The notes below the pieces were generated by a model. That model made no database searches and was not told the origin of the DNA. It saw only the letters and a list, made by a program, of their open reading frames with translations. The translations under genes and the position numbers were made by a program. This document shows positions 43,879 to 51,420 of a stretch of DNA of 64,000 bases, in pieces. How positions within the stretch are numbered: the stretch's first letter is position 1; each line of letters starts with the position of its first letter. The stretch lies in the NCBI RefSeq assembly GCF_003594875.1, contig NZ_QZEY01000009.1:1-64000 (forward strand). Direction: 5' to 3'. Source of the DNA: Bailinhaonella thermotolerans (GTDB taxonomy: Bacteria; Actinomycetota; Actinomycetes; Streptosporangiales; Streptosporangiaceae).

Positions 43879-45081
43879 CTACTGCCGAACGAGGGCTTCG
43901 GGGATGCGTTCGAGCACCGCGTACGGAACCAGCCCGTAGTGGTAGAAGTCCACCGCGTCCGCGCCGGCCGCCCGTGCCGCCGCGACCTTGGCCCCCAGGT
44001 GCTCCGCCGAGTCGGTGTCGGGCGCGCCCGGCCGCAGCACGACGCGCAGTTCCGTGCCCGCGCCCAGCGAACGCCGGTAGGCCGACACGTCCCCGCCCAC
44101 CCGGCTCGGGTCGCGGGCGTAGGCGCGCACGCCGTACGACGGGACGATGTCGCCGAGCGCGACCACGTCCACGCCGAAGCGCCACGCCTCGTGGGCGGCG
44201 TACGGGCCGGTCGGCGCGCCGTCGGCGGACCCCTTGGCGGCCCCGGCCGGGTCGAGGTACACCAGCCTCGCGCCCTCGGCCCGCACCGCCGCGGTCACCT
44301 CCGAGACCAGCGAGGTCACGGTCTCGGTCCGGGCGCGGGCGTAGGCGACGACCTCCGGCCCCGCGTACGCCGTGAGCGCCGCCCGGGTGACGGCCCCCTC
44401 CGCCGGGGGCCCGCCGTCGAGCACCGCGCCGACGACGCGGCGGCACTCCTGGCGCGCGGCCGCGGCGTCCACGCCGAAGTCCTCGGCCTGCCGCAGGCAC
44501 CACTCGCAGAAGCACAGGCCGAACAGGAAGGCGTCCATCGGCCCCAGCGGGACGGCGCACGCCTCCGCGCCGAACTCCCCGAAGTGCAGCGCCTCGGCGG
44601 CCACCGTGTCCACGCCCTGCCGCGCCACCGCCCGCGCCAGGTCCACGGCGTACTCCCGCACCGGCGGGTTCGCCGGGCACAGGTCGGCCGGCGCGCCCCG
44701 GTCCCCGAAGCAGTCCTCGGGGGTCAGGTCGGGGTGCGCCTCGCCGAGGGTCTCGTTGCGGAGGAACACCGCCCACCCGTGCAGGGCCGCGCCCCGCCGG
44801 GCCGTCTCCCGCCGCGCGTCGTCGAGGGGGCGCCCCTCCGCGCCGGGCTGGACCGGCGGCCGCAGGCGTCCCGTGAACAGCCCGTCAGGGATCGGGAAGT
44901 GCGCCCCGTCCCGCCGCGGGGTCACCCGCCGGGCCCCGTGGGGCGTCACGTCCCGCGTCCGGTGGTACGCCGCGCCTACGGTCACCCCGCGCACGCCGTA
45001 CTCCCCCACCGCCCGGTCCACCACCGCCGCGGCCCCCTCGCCGCGCAGATCCTCCACGAAGACGTACAGAGAGCTGTCCAC
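43879..45081 (-). CDS. Uncharacterised TIM-barrel-like protein
   Basis: A 400-residue, Ala-rich protein with alternating strands and helices. WAVFLRNETLGEAHP and LCPANPPVREYAVDLARAV resemble a family of actinobacterial proteins with a glycoside-hydrolase-like barrel. FCEWCLRQAEDFG with nearby Cys (residues about 185-195) could bind a metal. No signal peptide. GTG start at 45081 has no clear ribosome site, so the start is uncertain. It begins 11 bp before ung and is on the same strand, so it may be its upstream operon partner. No function is assigned. Confidence 0.7.
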   Translation of the reverse strand: MDSSLYVFVEDLRGEGAAAVVDRAVGEYGVRGVTVGAAYHRTRDVTPHGARRVTPRRDGAHFPIPDGLFTGRLRPPVQPGAEGRPLDDARRETARRGAALHGWAVFLRNETLGEAHPDLTPEDCFGDRGAPADLCPANPPVREYAVDLARAVARQGVDTVAAEALHFGEFGAEACAVPLGPMDAFLFGLCFCEWCLRQAEDFGVDAAAARQECRRVVGAVLDGGPPAEGAVTRAALTAYAGPEVVAYARARTETVTSLVSEVTAAVRAEGARLVYLDPAGAAKGSADGAPTGPYAAHEAWRFGVDVVALGDIVPSYGVRAYARDPSRVGGDVSAYRRSLGAGTELRVVLRPGAPDTDSAEHLGAKVAAARAAGADAVDFYHYGLVPYAVLERIPEALVRQ

Positions 45082-45189
45082 GAGAACGCCGGGGACCCTT
45101 TCGTGCGGAAAACGGTGGGCTTCACTGTACGTCCCCTTCCGCCCCCTCAGGCCCCGGCCCCACCCATCCCCGGACCCCCCGCCCCGGCC

Positions 45190-45296
45190 CGCCGTACGGC
45201 GTCGCGCAGTGGGGGGCGTGGCCGCTCATCCTCGCGGGCTGGATGCCGGCGACCACGATCGCGGCCGGCATCACCCGGGTCCTGTCCCGGCGATGA
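45190..45296 (+). pseudogene. Possible relic of a membrane-protein C-terminus
   Basis: The frame ending at TGA 45294-45296 reads AQWGAWPLILAGWM, then PATTIAAGITRVLSRR, which looks like a last membrane helix with a basic end. No start codon or upstream coding part is left. It may be chance; no family is assigned. Confidence 0.2.
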
Positions 45297-45301
45297 TCGT
45301 C

Positions 45302-45320
45302 ATAGGTTAGGCTTCCCTAA
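45302..45320 (+). promoter_or_regulatory. IdeR/DmdR iron box against the start codon
   Basis: The 19-bp site matches the iron-box consensus TTAGGTTAGGCTAACCTAA at 16 of 19 bases. It ends one base before the ATG. It also contains TAGGCT (45308-45313), a -10 eight bases before the ATG, which implies a leaderless transcript that IdeR-Fe(II) would block. Confidence 0.85.
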
Positions 45321-45321
45321 C

Positions 45322-46068
45322 ATGAGGACCCTGTCACGGACGGCGGCGCTCGATCCCCTGCTCGACCTCCTGGCCGAGGCCGAGCGGCTGCGCGGCGCGC
45401 CCCTGGGCGTGCACGCGCCGCTGGTGGCCGCCGACCCCGGGGACTGGTCCTCCCCCGCGGATCTCACGCCCGGCCTGGTGACCTCCCTGTCCGACGAGAT
45501 CGCCGCGGGCTACGGCGCTCCGCGCCACGTGGGCGCCTCGTTCCTCTGGAAGTCCTACGCCTACTGGACGGCGTACCCCATCGCCCTCGGCTGGGCCCTC
45601 AACCGCCGGGTCCCCCTGTTCACCTGGGACAACGCGGTCTTCCGGGTGGGCGACCCGCGCGTCTCGGTGGCGATCCGGGCGCCGCGCGCGGCCCTGGTGG
45701 CCGGGGACGCGCACGCCGACGGGCCGGGCACGGTCGCCGTGCCCTCCGGCCGGGCGCTGGCCGGGGTGATCCGGCGCGAGATCCTGGAGGGCCACTTCAC
45801 GCCGCTGATCAAGGTCATCAACGCGGCCACCCGGGCCGGTGAGCGCAACCTCTGGGGCACCGTGGCCGAGGCGTTCGCCCACCCCCTCCTGAGCCTGGCC
45901 CCCCTGATCCTCGACGGCGACGGCAGGCGCGAGGCCGAGGAGCTCCTGTCCCTCCTGGCCCTGGACCACCTGGTCGAGTTCGCCCCCGAGTTCCGCCGCC
46001 GCACCTGCTGCCTCTACGTGACGGTGCCCGACGCCAAGGTCTGCGCCACCTGCTGCGTCCGGCGCTAG
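45322..46068 (+). CDS. FhuF-like (2Fe-2S) ferric-siderophore reductase
   Basis: A 248-residue protein. The C-terminal Cys motif CCLYVTVPDAKVCATCC (about 229-245) is the [2Fe-2S] set of FhuF-type ferric-siderophore reductases. The N-terminal 220 residues form the FhuF fold (GASFLWKSYAYWTAYPIALG). An IdeR iron box overlies the start, so expression should rise under iron shortage. No siderophore transporter or synthase gene is adjacent. ATG 45322 directly follows the box and has no ribosome-binding site; a leaderless mRNA is expected. Confidence 0.88.
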   Translation: MRTLSRTAALDPLLDLLAEAERLRGAPLGVHAPLVAADPGDWSSPADLTPGLVTSLSDEIAAGYGAPRHVGASFLWKSYAYWTAYPIALGWALNRRVPLFTWDNAVFRVGDPRVSVAIRAPRAALVAGDAHADGPGTVAVPSGRALAGVIRREILEGHFTPLIKVINAATRAGERNLWGTVAEAFAHPLLSLAPLILDGDGRREAEELLSLLALDHLVEFAPEFRRRTCCLYVTVPDAKVCATCCVRR

Positions 46069-46095
46069 CCGTACGGCCGCCGCGATCGCCTCGGC

Positions 46096-46446
46096 TCAGC
46101 CGCGGGCGCGCCGGGCCCAGAAGGCGTGGGCGGCCGTGGCGAGGGCGGCCCCTACGAGGTACCAGAACAGGTCGGGCGCGTTGAAGGTGCTCCCCAGGAC
46201 GGGCCGCAGGACCGCCGGGATCTCCCCGAGCTGCGCGAACTCGATCACCCAGCAGACGGCCGCCGCCAGGCCCCCCACGACCGGAGGCCGCCACCGGGGC
46301 CGGCAGAACAGGATCACCCAGTGGACGAGCACCGCGTAGAGCAGGTCCCCGCCGTACTTGGCGACCCCGCCGTCGAGAAGCGCCCGAACCCCCAGCCCCG
46401 CCGCCACGGTGACCAGCGCGGCCAGCAGAACCGACACCCGAGACAT
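46096..46446 (-). CDS. DUF2809-family membrane protein
   Basis: A 116-residue protein with about four membrane segments and the conserved GGDLLYAVLVHW, VCWVIEFAQLGEIP and FNAPDLFWYLVGA blocks of DUF2809. Its function is unknown. It is convergent with the FhuF-like gene, the gap of 27 bp holding a GCCGTACGGC palindrome. Confidence 0.85.
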   Translation of the reverse strand: MSRVSVLLAALVTVAAGLGVRALLDGGVAKYGGDLLYAVLVHWVILFCRPRWRPPVVGGLAAAVCWVIEFAQLGEIPAVLRPVLGSTFNAPDLFWYLVGAALATAAHAFWARRARG

Positions 46447-46516
46447 CCCCCGACCCTACCGGCCCCGGTAACGCGCTCCAGGCGAAGCCGACCCGCTCAT
46501 CCGGTGAGACCGCGGG

Positions 46517-46708
46517 TCACCCCTTGATCCGCCCCAGGAACTCGCCCCACTCCCCCCGCGTGAACTCCAGCCACGGCCCCTCCGGATCCTTCGAGTCCCG
46601 CACGGCCACCGCCGCCCCCACCCCGGCGACCTCCACACAGTTCTCACCATCCGGCTGACTACGCGAACTCCTACGCCAAACGATCATTCGAAGCGTCCCC
46701 TCGCTCAC
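46517..46708 (-). CDS. DUF397 protein
   Basis: A 63-residue DUF397 protein with the family pattern WRRSSRSQPDGENCVEVAG, VAVRDSKDPEGPWLEF and WGEFLGRIK. Such proteins act with an XRE-DUF5753 regulator and an anti-sigma-type ATPase in actinomycetes. GTG 46708 overlaps the XRE stop by 4 bp; ATG 46687 is possible. Confidence 0.93.
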   Translation of the reverse strand: MSEGTLRMIVWRRSSRSQPDGENCVEVAGVGAAVAVRDSKDPEGPWLEFTRGEWGEFLGRIKG

Positions 46709-47553
46709 ATCTCCGCCAGCGACCGCCGAATCAGTGCGATGGATTCCTCGGGATCCATCGCCTCCTTCACCAGTACCGAAAACTCCTCCCTATAGCGAGC
46801 CACATCCGTCTCGGCTTCAAGGAAGAGGTGGCCGGTGAGGTGTTCCAGGAACACCACCCCGAGCCGGCCGCCCTCCGCGAGATCGAGGAGCACGAAGGAA
46901 ACGCCCCTGCCCGCGTGTGATCCCGAGTTCGAGGGCAGGATCTGGAACGACATCCAGGGCGACTCGGCGAGTTCGATGAGATAGGTCAGTTGGCCGCGCA
47001 TGACCTTCCGTCCGCCCACCGGCCGCCGTAACACCGCCTCACCGACCACCACCATCAGGCGGGGCGGATCACTCCGAGTGAGGATGGCGCGCCTTTCGGC
47101 GCGGGCCGCGAGACGGCGCTCGATCTCCGCGTCGCGCAGGTCCGGCCGGCAAGCCCGGAGAAGCGCCGTCTGGTAGTCCGCCGTCTGCAACAGGCCCGGC
47201 ACGAGATCGCTCTCGTATGTGGAGATGGTCACGGCGTCCGCTTCCGCCGTGGCGTACGCGCTCCTGAAGACCTCAGGGTAGGCGTGCCACCATCCCTTTC
47301 TCCGGGCGGCTCGCGCCAGCTCGACGAGCTTCTCCCGGGTTGCGTGATCGCGCACGCCGTAGACGTCGAGGAGGAGGCGGACGTCGCTGGGGCTCACGCC
47401 GTTCCGGCCGGACTCGATACGCGAGATCTTGGACGAGGACCAGTCGAGTTCGGCGGCGACGTCGTCGAGGGTCAGCCGTGCGGTCGTGCGGAGGCGCAGG
47501 AGTTCCAGGCGTAGCTGGCGTGCGCGAAAGGTCTCCGCACGCGCTGCGACCAT
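46705..47553 (-). CDS. XRE-family regulator with DUF5753 domain
   Basis: A 282-residue regulator: an HTH in residues 15-75 (LTLDDVAAELDWSSSKISRIESGR) and a DUF5753 sensing domain after about 100 (YESDLVPGLLQTADYQTALL). This arrangement always pairs with a DUF397 gene. ATG 47553 was chosen for GGAGG seven bases upstream. It is divergent from the ATPase gene over a 274-bp region that holds a CAGGCAAG inverted repeat. Confidence 0.94.
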   Translation of the reverse strand: MVAARAETFRARQLRLELLRLRTTARLTLDDVAAELDWSSSKISRIESGRNGVSPSDVRLLLDVYGVRDHATREKLVELARAARRKGWWHAYPEVFRSAYATAEADAVTISTYESDLVPGLLQTADYQTALLRACRPDLRDAEIERRLAARAERRAILTRSDPPRLMVVVGEAVLRRPVGGRKVMRGQLTYLIELAESPWMSFQILPSNSGSHAGRGVSFVLLDLAEGGRLGVVFLEHLTGHLFLEAETDVARYREEFSVLVKEAMDPEESIALIRRSLAEM

Positions 47554-47638
47554 GCCATCACCTCCAGTTGCGCCAGAGAGCAGTGTCCCGAGGCATCGGA
47601 CGGCGGGCAAGCCGTTCGGCATTTCTGGCCCAATTTCT

Positions 47639-47669
47639 CAGGCAAGGTTGCCATCCACAGACTTGCCTG
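47639..47669. promoter_or_regulatory. Inverted repeat in the XRE-ATPase divergent promoter
   Basis: CAGGCAAG and CTTGCCTG (8-bp arms, 15-nt spacer) form a perfect dyad within the 274-bp gap; GGCAAGGTTGCC overlaps its left arm. It could be the XRE binding site. Confidence 0.4.
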
Positions 47670-47827
47670 CGACTCTTTCCGTGTCGAATCACTCACTCCA
47701 TGTGATCACGAGCAGGTGAGAGCCCCGGTATCACGCCTTGGGCCGCTCGCCGGTCCCCGGCAGGCGCGTCGCCGGGATGGATTCGTGCTCCGCGCTCCTT
47801 GTATCCCGGAAGCTTCTGGAGGCTCGT

Positions 47828-48313
47828 ATGCCCATCGACGTCATCCGCCGGAACGCCGACGCCGCACTCCTCCCCTCCCCGAGGTACGGCGGGCCGCCGT
47901 ACGGCCGGGGGGCGCGCGCGGAGGGGGAGTCCTGGAGGCGCGCTTTCGCGGGGGATCCGCGTGAGGCGGGGGCGGCGCGCGGGTTCGTGCGGTTCCTGCT
48001 GGAGGGGTTCCCCAGGCGCGATGACGTCGTGCAGGTCGTGGCGGAGTTCGTGGCCAACGCGCTCCAGCACACCGCGAGCGGGGCGCCCGGCGGCGCGTAC
48101 GTCGTGGAGGTGTGCCGCTGGGGCGACGCGGTCACCGTGGCCGTGTCCGACGAGGGCGGGGAGAGCGAGCCCTCGCCCCTGCCGTACGCCCGCTCGGCCG
48201 ACGAACTGCGCGAGGGCGGGCGCGGCCTGCTCACGGTCGCCGCCACCGCCTCCGAGTGGGGCTGGTACGGCAACGCCCGCGGCCGCACCTTCACCGCCCT
48301 CTTCCACGGCTGA
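47828..48313 (+). CDS. Anti-sigma-factor-type ATP-binding protein
   Basis: A 161-residue GHKL-type ATPase domain like RsbW/SpoIIAB. N-box EFVANALQHTASG (about 74-86), G1 VSDEGGES and G2 EGGRGLLTVAA are visible. ATG 47828 has GGAGG five bases upstream; an ATG at 47738 would add 30 unlikely residues. It is divergent from XRE-DUF397, the known trio order. A partner sigma factor is not near, so the target is unknown. Confidence 0.85.
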   Translation: MPIDVIRRNADAALLPSPRYGGPPYGRGARAEGESWRRAFAGDPREAGAARGFVRFLLEGFPRRDDVVQVVAEFVANALQHTASGAPGGAYVVEVCRWGDAVTVAVSDEGGESEPSPLPYARSADELREGGRGLLTVAATASEWGWYGNARGRTFTALFHG

Positions 48314-48340
48314 GGCGGGCCGGGCGCGGACCCGGCCGGG

Positions 48341-48994
48341 TCAGGCCAGGCCGGCGTCGTGGGCCAGGAGGGCTATCTGCGTGCGGTTGTCCAGGTCCAG
48401 CTTGGTGAGGATGCTGGAGACGTGGGCCTTCACGGTGGTGACGCCCATGGCGAGTTCGGCGCCGATCTCGGCGTTCGACCGGCCGTGCGCGATCGCGAGG
48501 GCCACCTCCCGCTCGCGCGGGGTGAGAGCGGCCAGCGCGGCGCGGGCGTGCTCGTAGGCGCCGGCGCGGGTGAGGGCGTCGTCCATCAGCCGCCTCGTGA
48601 CCTGCGGGGACAGGATGGGGTCTCCCTCGGCGACCCGCGTCACGGCCTCCACGATCCGCTGCGGCGGGGTGTCCTTGAGCAGGAAGCCGCCGGCCCCCGC
48701 GCGCAGTGCGAGCAGGATGTTCTCGTCGGTGTCGAAGGTGGTCAGCACGATCACCTCCAGCGGGCGGGCGCGGGCGCGCAGCCGCCGGGTGGCGGTGATG
48801 CCGTCCACGCCGGGCATCCGCAGGTCCATCAGGACGACGTCGGGGGCGTGGGCGTCGACGGCCGCGATCGCCTCCCCGCCGTCGCCAGCCTCGCCGACGA
48901 CGGTGATGCCGGCGACGCCGTCCAGCATCATGGACAGCCCCGCGCGGACCAGGGCGTCGTCGTCGACCAGGAGCACGCGGATCACGCGGGCCAT
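48341..48994 (-). CDS. NarL/FixJ-type response regulator
   Basis: A 217-residue response regulator. The receiver domain has the acidic pair DDD (11-13), phospho-Asp in VVLMDLRMPG (about 57), Thr in VLTTFD and Lys in LLKDT. The LuxR HTH (LTPREREVALAIAHGRSN and VTTVKAHVSSILTKL) is at 150-210. It begins within the kinase gene (13-bp overlap). The pair probably controls its own promoter through a palindrome at 50167-50180. Confidence 0.95.
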   Translation of the reverse strand: MARVIRVLLVDDDALVRAGLSMMLDGVAGITVVGEAGDGGEAIAAVDAHAPDVVLMDLRMPGVDGITATRRLRARARPLEVIVLTTFDTDENILLALRAGAGGFLLKDTPPQRIVEAVTRVAEGDPILSPQVTRRLMDDALTRAGAYEHARAALAALTPREREVALAIAHGRSNAEIGAELAMGVTTVKAHVSSILTKLDLDNRTQIALLAHDAGLA

Positions 48995-50130
48995 GGTAAC
49001 CGGGCCCGCAGCCGGAACTCCCCGCCGGCGCGCTCGTGGTCCAGCCGCCCGCCGGCCAGCCGGACCCGTTCGGTGAGCCCGACCAGCCCGAGGCCGCCGC
49101 CGGGCGGCTCGTCCCCCGGGAACCCCACGGCCGGGGACGTCTCCGGCAGCGGGTTGCGGATGCCGATCTCCAGGTCCCCGCCGGGAGCGCCGCGCAGCAG
49201 CACCTCCACCGGGCGGCCGGGGGCGTGCTTGCGCGCGTTGGTCAGCCCCTCCTGGACCACCCGGTAGCCGGTCCTCCCGACGGCGGGAGGCGGCTCCTCG
49301 CCGGTCTCGTCGCGGAGCCGCACCTCCTGCCCCGCGTCACGCGCCTCGGCGACCAGGCGCGGCAGGTCGGCCAGGACGGGCGGGGCGGGCGGGGACCCCG
49401 GCCCGTCCGTGAGGTCGCCGTCCTCGCGGAGCAGGCCGATGACCTGGCGCAGTTCCTCCAGCGCCTGGCGCACCCCGGCGCGGACCACCCCGGCGGCCCG
49501 GGCGAGCTGTTCGGGCGAGGAGTCCGGGCGGTACTCCAGCGCCCCGGCGTGGGTGGCCACCAGCGACAGGCGGTGCGCCAGCACGTCGTGCATCTCCCTG
49601 GCGAGCCTGCGGCGCTCGGCCATCCGCGCCTCGGCGACCCGCCTGCCCTGTTCGGCCTCGGCGCGGCGGGCGCGCTCGCGCAGCGAGTCGAGCAGCGCGC
49701 GGCGGGACCGGGCGAGCGCGCCCCAGCCGAGCAGCGCGCCGTAGGCGGCGCAGATCAGCAGCAGCCACCAGCCGAGGGAGATGCCGGAGTTCGGCCGCCA
49801 CAACCCCTGGACCAGGTGGGCGCCGACGCCCGCCGCCGCCACCGCCGCGGCGACGGGCGGCCTCCTGCGCTGGGCGGTCTGCAACGCGCCCAGCGACGCG
49901 GCGGGGGTGGCCGCCGGGGAGAGCGCGGCCAGGACCGTGGCGGTCAGCGCCCCGGAGACCGGCCACCACAACTGGGCGACCGCCGAGGCCAGCCCCGCCG
50001 CCGCGGCCACGGCGTCCAGGCCCGTCATCCGGCCGCCGGCCGGTCCCCACAGCGCCAGGCCGGTCAGCGCGCCCACGCCCAGGACCACGGCCGCCACGGC
50101 CGCGGGTCCCGGGGATCGCCTCTGTCTCAC
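48982..50130 (-). CDS. Sensor histidine kinase, HPK7 type
   Basis: A 382-residue kinase with about five N-terminal membrane helices (1-140), a short linker helix, the phospho-accepting His in AREMHDVLAHRLSLV (about 180) and an HATPase end (VVQEGLTNARKHAPG, GGGLGLVGLTERV). GTG 50130 has no ribosome-binding site; TAGCCT lies six bases upstream, so a leaderless mRNA is likely. The ligand cannot be told from the membrane part. Confidence 0.93.
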   Translation of the reverse strand: MRQRRSPGPAAVAAVVLGVGALTGLALWGPAGGRMTGLDAVAAAAGLASAVAQLWWPVSGALTATVLAALSPAATPAASLGALQTAQRRRPPVAAAVAAAGVGAHLVQGLWRPNSGISLGWWLLLICAAYGALLGWGALARSRRALLDSLRERARRAEAEQGRRVAEARMAERRRLAREMHDVLAHRLSLVATHAGALEYRPDSSPEQLARAAGVVRAGVRQALEELRQVIGLLREDGDLTDGPGSPPAPPVLADLPRLVAEARDAGQEVRLRDETGEEPPPAVGRTGYRVVQEGLTNARKHAPGRPVEVLLRGAPGGDLEIGIRNPLPETSPAVGFPGDEPPGGGLGLVGLTERVRLAGGRLDHERAGGEFRLRARLPWPA

Positions 50131-50136
50131 CAGCTC

Positions 50137-50180
50137 AGGCTAGTCATGCGGGCGGCGGGGCCGGCACCTACCGAAGTAGG
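50137..50180 (-). promoter_or_regulatory. Leaderless promoter with response-regulator palindrome
   Basis: TAGCCT (50142-50137) is a -10 six bases before the GTG. CCTAC-N4-GTAGG (50167-50180) is centred about 43 bp before the inferred start of transcription, a typical class II activator position. Autoregulation by the encoded response regulator is inferred. Confidence 0.45.
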
Positions 50181-50289
50181 ACCCGGGGCCCGCCGGGGAA
50201 GGACGGGCCGCGACCGCCCGGCCGATGCGGGCGGCGGCCGCGCCGGGACAGGGTGCCGGTGTGAGAACCCCCAGCAGAAAGGCGCGGCG

Positions 50290-51420
50290 ATGACGATTCC
50301 CTACGGATACCTGGCCACCCTGGTCCCCATCGCGGCCGCCACCGTGTTCGCGCTGGCCGCGCCGCGCGGGCCCCGGCCGCTGGCCGCGCTCGCCTTCCGC
50401 CTCGGGGTGGCCCTGAACGAGCTGCCCTTCCTGGCGGCGGCCTACCTCCTGACCGCCACGTCCCTCGCGCTCGCCGAGGGTGACCTCTCCTCGCCCGTCC
50501 TCGCCGGGGCGGCGGCCGCGACCACGGCGGGCCTGGGCCTCGTCGCCTGGCGCGGCGTCCGGGCGCTGCCCGCCGTACGGCGTGCCATGGGGCCGGTGCC
50601 GGTCTCCGGGCGCATGCCGTACGCGCGCATCGCGCTCGGCCCCTTCCTGCGGCGGCACCGCGCCGTCGAGCGGATCGCCGACCTGCCGTACGGCCCTGGC
50701 GGGCGGCGCAACCTGCTGGACGTCCACCGGCACCGGTCCCGTCCCTCCGGCGCGCCCGTCCTGATCCACCTGCACGGGGGCGGCTACACGGCCGGTCGGA
50801 AGAACAGCCAGTCGCTGCCGCTCCTGCGGCACCTGGCCGGCCGGGGCTGGGTGTGCGTCAGCGCGAACTACCGCCTGCGCCCGGACGCGGGCCTTGAGGA
50901 CCACCTGATCGACGCCAAGCGGGTGATCGCCTGGGTGCGGGAGCACGGTCCGGCCCACGGCGCCGACCCCGGCCGGATCTTCCTGGCCGGCAGCTCGGCC
51001 GGGGCGCACATGGCGGCCCTGGCCGCGCTGACTCCGGACGACCCCGCCCTCCAGCCCGGCTTCGAGGAGGCGGACACGTCCGTGTCGGCGGTGATCGGCC
51101 TGGGCGGCTACTACGGCCCCTACTACGGCCGGGGCCAGGAGACCTCGCCCGTCGCGCGGGTCCACCCGGACGCGCCGCCGTTCTTCCTCGCCCACGGGGA
51201 CCGCGACACCGTGGTCCCGGCGGAGTCCGCGCGGTTGTTCGCCGGACGGCTGCGCGCCGTCTCGGCCCGGCCGGTGGTCTACGCCGAGCTCCCCGGCGGG
51301 CAGCACGCCTTCGACCTGTTCGACTCGGCGCGCTTCCACGCCGTGATCAACGGGATCGAGGCGTTCGCCGCGCGGGTCGTGCCGTCCCCGGGCACGGTGC
51401 TCAGATCTCCTCGTCCCTGA
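50290..51420 (+). CDS. Membrane-anchored HSL-family lipase/esterase
   Basis: A 376-residue protein. The first 100 residues hold two or three membrane helices; the catalytic domain follows with the HSL oxyanion motif HLHGGGYT (about 158), nucleophile Ser in LAGSSAGAHMAA (about 238), Asp in AHGDRDTVVP and His in GGQHAFDLF. The N-terminal membrane part is unusual for this family. ATG 50290 has AAAGG upstream. Its end overlaps the convergent HTH gene by 20 bp. Confidence 0.87.
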   Translation: MTIPYGYLATLVPIAAATVFALAAPRGPRPLAALAFRLGVALNELPFLAAAYLLTATSLALAEGDLSSPVLAGAAAATTAGLGLVAWRGVRALPAVRRAMGPVPVSGRMPYARIALGPFLRRHRAVERIADLPYGPGGRRNLLDVHRHRSRPSGAPVLIHLHGGGYTAGRKNSQSLPLLRHLAGRGWVCVSANYRLRPDAGLEDHLIDAKRVIAWVREHGPAHGADPGRIFLAGSSAGAHMAALAALTPDDPALQPGFEEADTSVSAVIGLGGYYGPYYGRGQETSPVARVHPDAPPFFLAHGDRDTVVPAESARLFAGRLRAVSARPVVYAELPGGQHAFDLFDSARFHAVINGIEAFAARVVPSPGTVLRSPRP

